NCBI RefSeq assembly: GCF_021155765.1
Contig: NC_060111.1
Coordinates: 2,079,001-2,143,000 of the forward strand
Length of the DNA: 64,000 bases
DNA from: Diprion similis
Taxonomy: Eukaryota > Arthropoda > Insecta > Hymenoptera > Diprionidae
Direction of reading: 5' to 3'
Part shown: positions 50,315 to 63,915 of the stretch, in pieces
Layout: every line of letters begins with the position of its first letter
Position numbering within the stretch: position 1 is the stretch's first letter
Notes under the pieces: generated by a model
What the model was told of the DNA's origin: nothing
Seen by the model: the letters and a program-made list of their open reading frames with translations, nothing else
Databases searched by the model: none
Translations under genes and position numbers: made by a program

Positions 50315-50386
50315 ATGGAGGCTGGATACTCCATGCTAAGCACCGACCTCGACGTTTGCCGAATGTTCGACCAGTACTTGTACAAG
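50315..50386 (+). CDS. First coding exon of an unrecognised gene continuing to the right
   Basis: The ATG is in a strong context (GAGCGAGATGG) and opens 24 codons that start MEAGYSMLSTDLDV and end DQYLYK. They run into a strong donor AAG/GTTAGTAAG in phase 0. The peptide is mixed acidic and aromatic and has no low complexity, unlike every other frame nearby. It fits an N-terminal exon of a regulatory protein whose main domains lie beyond a long intron. I do not recognise the family. No partner exon is visible in the remaining 13.6 kb. Confidence 0.5.
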
Positions 50387-50874
50387 GTTAGTAAGTCGAC
50401 CCTGTTATCCGAATCCGATCCGATAAGCCACTATCGATCATTGATCTTTGGATTGTTTTCGAGTTTGCAATATATCGTTACAAGGTCTATGGTTTAATTG
50501 TACTGCTCTTTAAGTCCCTTCTACGATATACTTTACATGCTGATCGGGAACTTGTTCAAGTTTTTGTAGATTCCTACATATTATGTAGGTACTCGTTTTA
50601 CATGTATATGGATCTGAGGGAAGAAGAAGAGGTTTTATTATAGTAGTCGTTGATGAGTAATTGCGTTGTTTGTTGTTGTTGTTGTCGTCTACTTTGAATG
50701 GTTCGAAATGTATGTGTATGTAGTTCCGCGCCACTGGTTTTATTACACGAATTAGAGAGACTAATGCTTGGATCAAATTCAAAATTAGTGTTGGCTGCTG
50801 CGTGCCTATACACGGAGAAATCTCTCCGCTGTTCCAGGAATTTCAGGTATACATATACGTATGCCTAGTGTAGT

Positions 50875-50906
<32 letters not shown>

Positions 50907-51320
50907 CACGTAGCGACGTCCGCTTCTTCGCAAAAGGAAATTTGCAATTTCCTGGCCTCAGAATTAATTATTAGAATTAAAGGCGCCCTCCTCATCCTCC
51001 CCCTCCCCTCCCACCCCCCGCGTTTCGTTCTTCCTTCTCTTCTTCTTCTTCTTCTTCTTCTATTTATCTCCGTATTTCGTTGAAGTAGCGCTGCTTACTG
51101 CAGCAACAGCTGCCAATAAGACTGTAACAGTAACAGTAATTTAATTATCTTGGCAGCGAATTGGAATTTCTACCTCTCGTCTCTGTCTTATGTATTGTGG
51201 AGTATCACACGTACGTATAATATCTCTCTTTGCTTGCTTATACTCTGCTCACTATACTGTTAGTCGCTGTGTCAGCTCGCACACATCGTCATGCTTACGA
51301 TACTGATACTATGACAGTAC

Positions 51321-51381
51321 TACCACCACCACCACCACCACCACCACCACCACCAACAGCAGCAGCAGCAGCAGCAACAGC
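51321..51381. repeat. Compound (ACC)n(CAG)n microsatellite
   Basis: About eleven ACC units followed by CAG units. It would be a polyglutamine-type run in one frame but has no exon context. Confidence 0.85.
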
Positions 51382-53406
51382 TCTCTAGCTGCCCGGTGTA
51401 TAAATTGAAATTCTTCCTCCGAGTCATATTTATAACTTCAAAGCCCCTCGCGAGGAACGCAAGTTTGTCAGCGGGCAAACATACACGAATTGATGTTTTA
51501 AAACTATACGGATGTTATTATACACGTGCTTTGGATTATACAGATTTCTATATAAAACTTACTTACTTACTTACTTACTGACTTACTACTTATTCGCGCC
51601 TCGTTGTACGATTTTCAAATTTCTTTCTCGTCCTCTTCCTCCAGTTTTTGTTCTTTTTTTTCCCCATTTTTGCTGTTTTTTTTTTCCATCTTCTTTTTTT
51701 TCTAATTTTTCTCCGACAAACGAGATAGATCGCCGTATCATCGTATTCTTAATTCTCTCTCTTCACGCCAGTGATCATCATCGTTGTTGTTGTTGTTGTT
51801 GTTGTTATGATTATTATTAAAATTATTATCATTATTATTCAAACGATCACTTCATGGAACATTTCGGTTTTGTGTCAAGCACTATGACTGATCTTGCATC
51901 GTCGCGCATATCTGACTAGATATTGTATACATATATATGTAGGTATATACCTACTTGGCCCGCCTGAAGCAGCATTGCAATATCGATTTGTCGTAGACTC
52001 GTCGTCGCGAGGTGAGGGAGGATGAGATAAAAGGAGAAGCAAATAGAGAAACTGAGTGATAGAGAGATAGATAAAGAGAGAAAGAGAACAAGAGAGAGAG
52101 ATAGAGAGACGAGTTTTTACCCGAGATTTTGGTCCCTCTAATATTTCTGTACACGTACCAACCAACCAACCAACCAACCAACCAACATTTACACGCTGCA
52201 GCAGTACGTAATATTGCCTCCCTAATGCATTTCTTCAGGTTTATTTCCTCTCTCTCTCTCTCGCTTCTTTTGTCCTCTGCACTCGGTCGACCGTTGTATA
52301 CATGCATACACGGGATGAGAACGTGTGTAACACGAAGCCATTCATCCTAGGCACGGTACACACGTGTATAATAATAATACGCTTTTTACTCTCCTCGTAC
52401 CTTTCGTTGAAGCAAAATGAAAGCCCGATGCTCTCTCCCCCCCTCCCACACTTTTTCCCTTCCTCCCTGCCTCCTTCCTTCATCCCGTTGCACTCGTGAA
52501 AGAAAAGGATAAAAAAAAGAAATAAAAAAAAGAAATAAAAAAAAAACAAACAAATTGAAAGTGTAGAAAGAAATTATGTAATATAATATCAAGGATCGTC
52601 TGTATACTATATTTTTTAATCTCTAATCCATTTATTGCGAATGAGTTTGCAGAAAGGAAATTCAAAGTGAATTTTTACAATTATATAATTGTTGATTATT
52701 ACGCGCGTATCTACTATAGTTAAAATACATCGTTTGTTGTATTATGAAATTTCACCGTTTTCAGTACTGGTTGTTTCGACATTTTTTTTTTTCATCATCG
52801 CACTGCTTGAAAATGTTGATTACGTACAAATTTTGATCTTGCATGCATATCTCGCGTATTGAATAATAATGGTGTTGATAATAACAACAATAACACCTAT
52901 AGTTTTAATGAAAATAGAAAGAGAAACAAAAATATGTCGAAAGCCACGGGTTTCGTTTTTTTTTTTTTTTTATTTCAAGTAAAAATCAAATTCTATTTAT
53001 CACGCGGGTTGTGCAAATCGTTAAGTAACAATTCAGATTTCGATTCGATTTTTATTAAACGAAAGTCAACGCTTGCGATAGATTTTCAATCGTAAAATGT
53101 TACAAATCCCGGCAATGGTTATCTGTAAACGTAACATTTCATTGTTCTCATGTTTTTTCTTCTTCTTTTTATTCCCTTCTCTTTCATTTTTATTCTTTTC
53201 CCTTCTTTATCATACGTATATCTATGTATATGGAGTACATAGATCAATCGTTAGGACTGACGGTTAAATCAGTGCAAACAGATAAGGATAACAGATGTGG
53301 TAATAAATAACACGGATTCACCTACATATATATACACACATATAATACATATCGTCCGATGTTCTTATATTATATATGTATATATCACATGTATGAATAT
53401 CATACC

Positions 53407-53437
<31 letters not shown>

Positions 53438-55084
53438 CGTATAAGGTGGAGATTTTACGTAGGTACACATGTGTCAGGTATACCAACTCCTGCACATGTC
53501 CATGTACACATGTATGTATGTACATATCTGGTCATGTCTCTCTCCCGCACATCGCTCAACCTGACTGTCGACGATTCGTTATAAACCGCCGGATACATAC
53601 ACGATAACGCTGAACGTATATATATATATATACATATATACATATATATATATTCGTATATGTATGTATACGCAAGTATGTGTATAAAACAAGGGAATAT
53701 CCATATCTTGGCAATTCATAAATTTAACGTTTTATCAACGTGACGTTGTATATTATAGGAGACCCGTTTCTTCTCATATTATATAGAATATGTACATACG
53801 TATATACATATATAATATTATTTGTATCATGCAACGTATATATCACAGATTTATATAATTCATTCATTTTTTTTTTTTTTTTTATCATTCCCTTTGCCGG
53901 TATCTATCCAACAAAGATATTACGGAATTCGCCTAGTAAGTATTGCTCGGATATTGTGTTGTAAAAATGGCACCGCGCAGGGGGGAGGGGGGGGAGGATA
54001 AAATAAAACACCGTAAAGTATCAGCAAAGATGAAAAAAATAAAAAGTTGTCGAGGAACAATAATACATATATATAGGAGAGCGGTGAATGTGTGTGTAAG
54101 GGAAATGTATATCTATATACTATACATATATATATATAAAATATATATGTATATATATAATGTATAACATATATTTTACTTTCCGAAAAGTTTTTATTAT
54201 GATTAAATCTTGAAATTCATTTCAACTTTTCGTCTGAGAAATGGAGGTTGAGACGACGGCGGTGAGGAAAGTAGCAAGCAAGACCAACTTCCAGGTTATA
54301 TAGGAGAAGAGGGGAGGGGAGGGGAGAGGAGGTCTCCCCCCCCCCCCCCCCCCCCCCACCCTCCCACGTATCTTACCCGGCTAAAGTTGAAAGAATTTAT
54401 TTTCACTCGCGATGACGTATATCCATACCTATTATTTATTCTCTCTCGTTTCAGTTGTTTAAAAAAAGAATTTGTTTTTTTTTTCCTTTCTTTTAAATTA
54501 AATTTAATTTCTTTCGATGCTAATAAAGAATATGTAAACGATAACGAAGCGGCATACAAGCAATTATTATTGTGTAAATTTGGAACTGTTGGTAAGATTT
54601 GAATGAAAACAATGATAATCTCGTGTTAAAATGGATCGTATAAATTCGTTACTGTCGACACGTTGTTTTAATGCACTTGACATTTATTATCGTGATTATA
54701 TACGTACTCGCTGTGATTATAGGTGAAATTGAAATCGATTTTTAACCTGCTAGGACGTTTTACGCGTGTGTCTATATATACCTATATACGTACACGCGTA
54801 TCTTGTATTTAATACTATGTGAATTGTAGGCAACGTCATAGGTTGTTCCTGGGTATTTTATACCCATGAGTTATAGACTATATAATCCGGCAGGTGATGG
54901 CGGTGCAGAACTGTTGCCGTGGCAACATCGCCGATCGTATAACTGATAAGTCTTCCTGTGCAAGCCAAGGTGTGTGTAAATGCTGAGCTAACATTATTTA
55001 CCGTACAATAAAACAGAAATGGTGCCAGGCTGCGTCATCTCTATTTTTATCTATCTTCATAATTCACATGTTAGTCGATAGATG

Positions 55085-55122
<38 letters not shown>
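55085..55122. repeat. (ATT)n microsatellite
   Basis: About twelve ATT units followed by GAT-rich sequence. Confidence 0.85.
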
Positions 55123-55942
55123 CATGATGATCACGATGATGATGCCACGAATCTTTTTTTACTCTGTTCGTATTATTACACATAAATTTCAGTGTTTTCG
55201 TCTTTTTCGAACCGTTCTTTTTTTTTTTTTTTTTTTTTTTTTTCTAATCAAAGTTTATAATTTAACGTTATTCATAATATCTGTTCGAGAAATTAATCGC
55301 ACAAATTATATATAAACGATGGAAAATAAACGAAAATATACGGATTTAAACAGGTTTTTCTTCGTACGATTATAGTCGGTATATGTATGTATGTATATAT
55401 GTAATATATACTTTGTAACTCGATGCTAAATGTAGAAATAACGTCGAATGAATTCCCACGATGGAAGTTGTATAAAATTCCGGACTGATATTAACCCAGA
55501 TTACGCAAAACCCGTGTCTCGTTTGCTGCCGATTTACGTGTGTATGTTTATACATGTATACATATATATATATATACACGCACACAGCTATAGATGTATA
55601 ATGTATATGTATCCACCTGCGGCGTAAGGTAAATTATATAGAGCAACTCCTCCTTCGACAAGAAAGTTCAATTAGTTTGCACGATATAATAATATTTTTG
55701 CAAGTTCATCCGTCACTGCGGATATAATAGATGCAGATATTATTAAAAATATACTTTATCTATCTAGTTCGATCTTTTATCGTTCCTCGTCGTCGATCAG
55801 CTGTATCGGATTAATTCAACATGCATTAATTAATTATAACGCGAGGTGGAAGGAAATTGTTGAATTATAAAAATTGTAAAAAATATGTGGGAAAGTTATT
55901 AATTTATTTACAGAAGTGTTCAGAGAATACCGATTGCAAGTT

Positions 55943-55982
55943 GGTGTGTGTGTGCGCGTGTGTGTGTGTGTGTGTGTGTGTA
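55943..55982. repeat. (GT)n microsatellite
   Basis: About twenty GT units with one GCGC interruption. Confidence 0.85.
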
Positions 55983-56279
55983 TAGCATAGCGTAGCGTAG
56001 CGCTATATATCACACTCAGGCACATAATGTAGTGGGTACACTCCGAGGGGTGATATATGGTGGAAAGTTTGAAACTTTGTCAGTCCTGCATTAAACTTTG
56101 GAGCCAACTATTTCTTGAGGGAAAGGGAAGAAGAAAAGACGGAGTTAAGGTAACGCCATTCCGCGTCAAGGGGAGAGGAAAGATGAATGGAATCCTTTAA
56201 ATATATGTATATATCGTTGGATAGATTTTCTCGCTTCAGGTGCAGAATCTCAGCTGTCGAAGTCGCGTAAGTACACGGA

Positions 56280-56973
56280 CGTTGGAGCGTCTTTTTACTT
56301 TTTCAAAATTTGGAAAAAAAATTTACAGATTCGTTACCACCCACAGAAATTAGCCAAATTTTCACAATTGCACTGAATGGATCGACCTATCAGGTATGAT
56401 GCCACTCGGCGGTGATGAAACACACATTTTGAGCCCAGTCCCATGAGATTTGATGGTGAAATTACGAAATGGCAGCTGATCTAGTTTCCGATTACAAAGT
56501 ACACCGAAATCTCATTTTGTCGACATTTGTTACCGACTTTTCATGCATGCCGGTAATTTTTTACCGACATTACACGCATACATTACCGGCATGCGCGTAA
56601 TGTCGGTAACAAATGTCGCCAAAATGAGATTTCGGTGTACTTTGTAATCGGAAACTAGATCAGCTGCCATTTCGTCATTTCACCATCAAATCTCATGGGA
56701 CTGGGCTCAAAATGTGTGTTTCATCACCGCCGAGTGGCATCATACCTGATAGGTCGATCCATTCAGTGCAATTGTGAAAATTTGGCCAATTTCTGTGGGT
56801 GGTAACGAATCTGTAAATTTTTTTTCCAAATTTTGAAAAAGTAAAAAGACGCTCCACTTTTTGCCAAAATAAGGCATTAATTGCCCAAGTTTCACTCTGA
56901 TCGCTTGAACGATATAGGAGTTTTGCTTCCCCGCGTTTTCGAGGTGTACAACGCTTCTTTATAAGCACCTTAA
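56280..56973. mobile_element. Palindromic TTAA-flanked element, left-truncated copy
   Basis: This matches 30564-31370 over nearly all its length. It begins inside the left arm at GGAGCGTCTTTTTAC, so roughly the first 120 bp are missing. It ends with CTTTATAAGCACC and TTAA at 56970-56973. Its two arms are almost perfect inverted copies. Differences from the other copy are shared by both arms. No transposase is encoded. Confidence 0.82.
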
Positions 56974-57044
56974 AGGTGTTGCTTGTAATAAGCATTCGCG
57001 ACAAAGGGTGTCGTCGAACACGACTAAACGCGGCAGCCATCTGT

Positions 57045-57269
57045 CAAGGAGCAAAGGACTCACCCAGTGTAACATGGATTTTGATGAAATTGAAGGAGGG
57101 TGGGTGGCTCGGGGTGATGTCGGAAGAATTTTAGACCCCCAAACATGCGCCACTTGAGCCTTGTTTTCGAGTCTCGGGGCTAAATTTCTTCTGACATCAC
57201 CCCGAGCCACCCACCCTCCTTCAATTTCATCAAAATCTGTGTTACATTGGGTGAGTCCTTTGCTCCTTG
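57045..57269. mobile_element. 225-bp foldback element
   Basis: CAAGGAGCAAAGGACTCACC at the left and its complement at the right end bound arms of about 95-100 bp with few mismatches. Shared blocks are GATGAAATTGAAGGAGGGTG and GGCTCGGGGTGATGTC. The loop is about 30-40 bp. It lies only about 70 bp from the truncated TTAA element. No clear target duplication. Confidence 0.7.
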
Positions 57270-60200
57270 TGAGTATAATTAAAATTTCAATCAACGTATA
57301 ATGTACTCGATTCCCGGAAGATCTCTGTGGCTCTTCGTTACTGGTTTAATGAGAATTTTTTTTTATCCCCCACGACGTTATGTAGTACCTAGTAATTAGA
57401 TATCTATATACTGTACTAGGATGTTTGAGAAGAAAATAATTTGAGATTTTCCATCGTCGCATCCCCTAAAAAGTATTTTTTTTTTTTAGACTAAAAGAAA
57501 GGTTTCGTGAAAAGATTGGTGTTCCAGGTTACGTGGAAGATCGCGTTCAGGTGATTTTACACTTTTATAAATTTTTTTTTCAAATTTAAAAAGTAGCGTG
57601 AATATTTTTTTTTTGTCATTCCTCACGTCAATCACAAAATCAATTTACCCTCAAAGAAAACCCAGACTCGTAATTTCAGTGGATCTGACGACTTTATCGC
57701 TATTAATTTAATCTCATGAAATAATTATCATTTCGCTCACTTTTACACGCAATCTTTTTTCAACCTAACAAACTTTTTAGGAAGTACTGCGGTGGTGGAA
57801 AATCGAAAATCACTTCGCGCCTCGCGGATTTTCACTCTCAATGATTCCGGCCCCTTCGCTTTCTGTTATCGACGAGCAATTCGTTATTAGCCCACCACCT
57901 GCAAACGCAGGCAATCCAGCTTTCTCTCTCTCTCTCTCTCTTTCTCTCCTTGTTTTTGTGTCCTGCCACACGAGCAAACGGCCCTCGCTGATCATGACAC
58001 TTGTTGCTCGATGACCTCGCGTGATTCACGCAGTGTTTAACGTGACGATATTTTCACCTCCAGTGTTTTAGTAAACGTTTCAACAGCCTCACTTAGTTCC
58101 TGTATTTTGATGATGCAATTTAAGCAATATAAGTAATCAATAATATCATTTTTAATAACAAAATCAATCGCGTACCTACAAAATGTGTCCCCCACTTTCA
58201 AAAAACCTTCAACTTTGATGTATATTCGTATCCCTAACTCATAGATAATGCTAAATTCCTATAAGAAAAAAAAGTTGAGGGTGCGAATTAACACCCAAGT
58301 TGAGGGTTTTTCCGTAAGGAATGGAGAGTACACTCGGGCCTCATAGTATAGACACTGGAATTAGGCTATAGCTTATCATTGAACGGATCTTCACTCGAAG
58401 AACAAATGAATAATTTCTCGTATTAATTTATATTGATTCCTACCTTACCATACGATTTCCATTAATTTTCACCCTTAACCGATTAATTTACACTAATTCC
58501 AATATCACATGCTTCGCATTCCCGGGGAAAATCATTGCAAATTATTCGACGGAATAAAAATGAAAATAAACTGTGAAAACTAAGGAATTAAACGATTTCC
58601 TCGACGCCACCGTCACGTAATTCCCGTTACACTTTTTCACCTGTCTTTTCAATTTTATTTCCAAATTTTAAATTGACAACTTCAAAAAATTCACAAACGG
58701 CTTCTACCTACATATATAGCTTCCCAATTTTTGCTGCTTCAAGCCGTCACAGCCCCAACCTAAAAACGAGAGACAAACGTGGACGAAGGTTGAGCTTAAG
58801 CTTGCGGGCTGGTTGACCGAGGGTTGTTTTAGCGGTGGGTCGGGTTAGCCGTTGCAGGTCGGCTTTATAGGCAGGCAGGCCGAGAGGGGCGGCCGGCTGT
58901 CCGCTGACAAAATCACAAGGGGTGGCCGCCACTTGTTGAGTCGTCGTTCCAACACGATGATCCCGCTTTTCCAAAGTCTCCCCCGGTAATCCTCCCTTCC
59001 ACTTTATAGGCACAACTGACACTTTTCCGTTTGATCGAAAACACCGATTTTTTCTAACGATTAATCGATCATTTTCTCTCCATGTTTTTTACCATTCGAT
59101 TCATTGATGTTTGGACACTTTTTTCTCAACGTCGGATATTTGCCAGTTTTTTTCTTTCCTTTTCTTTTCTTTTTTCTTTTTTTTTTTTTTTTTTTTTTTT
59201 GTTTTCCCGACGACGATTTGCGACGCGAATTCGAACGAGAAGAAAAGTTAAAAAAAAAAAAGCAAAGAAAAACAAACGACAATTGTTGATATTGTGTATA
59301 TTTCGAGAAAAGAAAAGAAAAAAAAAAAATAATCCGGTCGCAGAATGAACGGAAATTTTTTTTTCTTACAAATACGTAAAATTTGTATTTTCTTTCGCGC
59401 CGGATTTATCGACTTCTTTTCTTCTTGAAGATCATCGATTCATATGATAGACTTTTTTTTTTAAACACAATTAAGTATCAAACTTTAACTGTATAATCAG
59501 GTTTGCCAACATCTTTCGAGTGTTTCGTCGGGATGACACAAGTTTCCACTTCCATTTTCTGATTTGAGAACTTGAATGAGATTCTATTAGCACAGCGACA
59601 AAAGTATATGTTTGTTGAGTAAAGAAAATTGACTAACAAGAGTGGCAGCATTGATTATAATAACAATAACAAACAATGGAAATTTGGCTGCTTTTCCATC
59701 TGGAGAATGCGCTGCGCGCAAATTGTGTTACCAACAAACGTGGGGGAAGAATTTAAAAGTTCTACTAAACTTTGGTTACTTCATCATTCAGCTCGATTCA
59801 GGTCCAGTATATATATTTTTCACAATAGCTTTTTGAGGGAGGAAAAAAAAATGGATAAATGAATAAAGGTTATATAAATAATAAATCTGGAATTAAAAAT
59901 ACTTTTCATTCAAGTGTTATCAATTTTTTATTTTCAATTTTTCGAAAGTATTTTTCATCCCAGATTTATTTATTTATTTATTATTTTTTTTTACTCTCAA
60001 CGTGAACTCAAGATTTTTCAAGTTGGAGCGTCAAGTTTTTTTCTTCCTTTTTTTTTTTTCTCTTCTTTTATCTTCGTGTTTTACAAATTTTTAAAAACCG
60101 TTTCTCTTATCTTCACGGTGCCGCAATGCTGCATGCATTTGCAGGCCTTGCATATTTATATGATATCGGCTTTCATTTACATAAATTATAATGGACACCT

Positions 60201-63200
60201 GTGATATGTGCGCATATTATACATTAATTATTATACGTTGTGTATATTCCTGTTCGACGTCGAGAAATCTTGACGTTTCATTAATTAACCGTAGAACGTA
60301 TATTATACGTTTAAGCTGTTAGAAAGTTAACGAACGATACCCTCCCCCCCCCCTCCCCCCCCCCCCCCCCTTCCCCTTGTCCTCGTCTCCTTCTTATTTG
60401 CCTCCAACATGCATCGCCGATTGATCCTCGAAGCTCAAGCTGGTTAGCAATTATATGCATACGTTTTACAGGAAAATACGTTATACATATATAATATACA
60501 TATATAATTATTATATATATGTACCTGTACTTGCATGCAATCCGTATGTTTGTACTATAATCACTACACGGTGCAGCAGTGCAATCAGCAGAAACTAATG
60601 CAGCTGCAGCATTATCATTATCATTATCATTATAATTATTATTAATATTAAGAAGTTGCCGCAGGAGAGTAGATTCTGCGGTTTGTACATTCTATATGTA
60701 TATATATTATGTATAAGTATACCTGGATTTCAATTTTTGCACTATCATTAGTTTTAGCATCCCCCCCCCCTTCTCCCCCCCCCGACAAGCGTCCAGGTAT
60801 TTTTTTATACTCCTTTTCAATCTTGTTGCCGATATTTTATGTGTTCGTTTTTGCATAAATTTACATTCAATTTACATATATATATGTTACATACATGAAA
60901 CTAGATTTCCCTATCTCTGTGCATCGACGCGTGACGCGTTTCCGGAGCTAAAAAATACTAAATAAATTACTTGATTTTATGTGTTATATATATGTGTATG
61001 TGTATGTGTATACGTGCAATACACTTTTGCAAGTACCTTGTGTTTATATATTTCTCCTTCTTATTTCCTTTTTTTCTTCTTTGTGTCTCGAGTTAGAGGA
61101 AAAAGTTTGACACCAATTTGCATTCTGAATGTTCGCGTAAAGTTTGTTCTTATTTCTATATTTTTCTTTATCGCGGAATGAAAAAGTTGTGCAAAAATAA
61201 TGGAAGTTATATTTGAAATAAAATTTCGCTGTCTGCGCGGGAGAATTTTTCTTTCTTTTTTTTTTTTTTTTTTTTCTAACAACGGTGAGGTAGTTTTTTA
61301 TTTCCCCACACAGCTTGCACGCATGCCTCAGCGTTAGTCGTAGCAAATATTTGCTTCTACCGCACACACAAATTACCATGATTTCTCTAATTACAGTACA
61401 GTACGATTCATGTTTCTATATCTAGTGAAACGCTCAATCAAATACCCGCTTTAAGTCTCTTACACGACTCACTCTACGTATAGGTATAATAGGTCTAACA
61501 GGTATAAACCTGCAGAGGTAAAAATAAGATCGGGACTAGGGATAAACCAGGGGGAAAGAAGGAAGGAAGGAAGGAAAAAAGGAAGGACCTATAATTATAA
61601 ACGAATAAATATATCTCTCGATCTATACGGTCCGGTATATGCGTGTGTATATGAGGTATATAATAGCATTGCTTCTATACTTACCTTTTTACCTTTTTAC
61701 CTTCTTACCATTCCGCCGGACAGGCATTCTATTATTATTATTATTATTGTTTTTGTTGTTGTTGTCTTCCTTGAGATTTTTTTTTGTTTTTTTTTTTTTG
61801 TTTTATTATACACATCGCGATATACGGAGAGAAGGAACGATAGATTAAACACGAGTTTAAAAAATCTTCGCGTGGAGAGGGGGAGGAGGGGGAGGTAGTT
61901 GTTTCAAACTTAAACGATTTAACAAACTTAAATTTAATTACTCTCGTGATAATTATTGGTGAAAATTAGATACCGACTGGTTATAAAATAAATGTTTTTT
62001 AATTACGTTTTTATCAAAGTGGATACAGATTTTATACTTAGTATACGATATACGTGAAGATATACCATCTATAGGTTATTATAAGTACAATAATTGATAT
62101 CCGTGTAATGGAATTGAAATTTTTTTCAAATTGAAGATTACACCTAGTGGATATTATCTATACATATATAGCCGGAGTGTCGATGTAGCCGAATAATACC
62201 GTGCGACGATCACGTATCAGCCTACCTATATATATATTATATAATACCTATAATATAAACTGTTTAATACGAGTATAATTCAAAAGACAATTTCAGCTCT
62301 GTCAATGAGTTTCGATATATATATATGTATATATGTATATATTTATATACGCATGTACATGCATTTATACATTATTGTACGTACCTGTCCTTGTAATTAT
62401 CACTAATTATCCAACCAAAGGATGTAAAACTTTCGTCCGCCATATTACTGGACTATTTATGCAAATTGTTGGTTATGGAGTGGCTGCCTGGCTACTTTGG
62501 TATTATTACACGTATGATACACTCGCGTTTCGAATAACTTGTACACACATCGCTTCGACGGGTATTATACCATGCCTAAAACACAAACCCCGAGATATTT
62601 AATATACTGATACTGAATATGCCGAGGTAATAACTTTGGTATTCAATTAGACTCGCCACGTAGATTACAGCCTCGGTCCGATGTGGTATCTATCCATAGC
62701 TGTTAGAATTTGTTAATGTGTTTTCGCTTAGTTTTAAATTAGGATTAAATTAGTAACGTTAACATATCGCGTTACTACGCAGATTTAGGATTATATGGAA
62801 GTTAATAAATCATGATAAACAAAGCGTACTCATATATTTCGAAAAATTTAACTATTTGCTATAATCATTCAGAAATTGAAGAATAATTATTTTTTATCCC
62901 GATGACGATTCGTTACGTTGACCTTTAACTTATAACTTACACCTTGTAGTTTAAAACTTTGTTCAACCCATGCTATTATTATTATTATTATACATTTTTC
63001 AAAATCCGCGTGATGTAGTGTAGAAAAAATAGAAAGAGATTAAAATATATTTAGTCACCATTTATAGATTGATCCTTCAATTTTCCTGTAGCTTCGATAT
63101 TACGAAGCAAATTCATTCACCCCTTATTTTCTCAGTACAGCTGTAGTAAAAAAAAATCCTACAAGTTCCCTGTAATTTCAAGCTTTTTTCTATCGCATCG

Positions 63201-63224
63201 ATCATCCCCGTGCTGGCTGGGGAA

Positions 63225-63255
<31 letters not shown>

Positions 63256-63747
63256 CCAAAAATCACGAAGCACCTAACTAATCGACACTTTTCTCCAATC
63301 ATCGTGTAAACGCGTAATCCTGCAGCTTCGCGCGTGCCAGGACAAGAGCAAATTCCGTGTAGGTATCGCACTTCTACATATATGTATACCTATACCAGGC
63401 TCAAATGCCGAGGGGATTCCCCGGAGTGACGTAATCCGCCATCCGGGTTTCGCGAGGGTCGGCGCACCCGGCACGCGACGTTCACTTCCGGCCCCCCGGC
63501 GAGAGAGGAAAGTGCCCGTCTCACATTTTTTACCCTCGGGCGATTCGCTTATTGTCATCGCGAACTATCAACGAGGTTTTCTTTTATTCTCGGAGCATAA
63601 CTTTCCGCAACGGTGATTCGACACTTTGTAGGTTAGATTTAGGATTAACGGGGATCGAATTGAAAGTTGGATGAGAAAACGAGCCTTGATATCCGATTAG
63701 GAATAAATAAAAAATCTTCATTCTCAAAAATTGTTGATACGAATTAG

Positions 63748-63915
63748 TGCTGTGCGATTAATCGATCGAACGGTAGCTTCGATTAATCGAACTTACCTTG
63801 TGATAATTCTGCAAACCAATCGACACGTGAATCGACACGGTCGACTTATCGATCGAGTGAAAAAATGATTAATCGAACAATTAAATGAAACGATTGATCG
63901 ATTAATCGCACAGCA
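63748..63915. mobile_element. Small foldback element with TGCTGTGCGATTAATCGATC ends
   Basis: The 20-bp left end TGCTGTGCGATTAATCGATC is matched perfectly by its complement at the right end. The inner part repeats the ATTAATCGA/TCGATTAAT motif several times. The total is 168 bp. I could not find a target duplication, so the superfamily is open. Confidence 0.65.

Noticed and set aside
51321-51381. ACC/CAG run as a polyglutamine or polyhistidine exon
   Set aside because: Stops close by and no splice sites; an ordinary microsatellite.
58747-59022. 91-codon minus-strand frame in a GC-rich patch
   Set aside because: No ATG context, no splice sites that fit, and no family resemblance; composition explains it.
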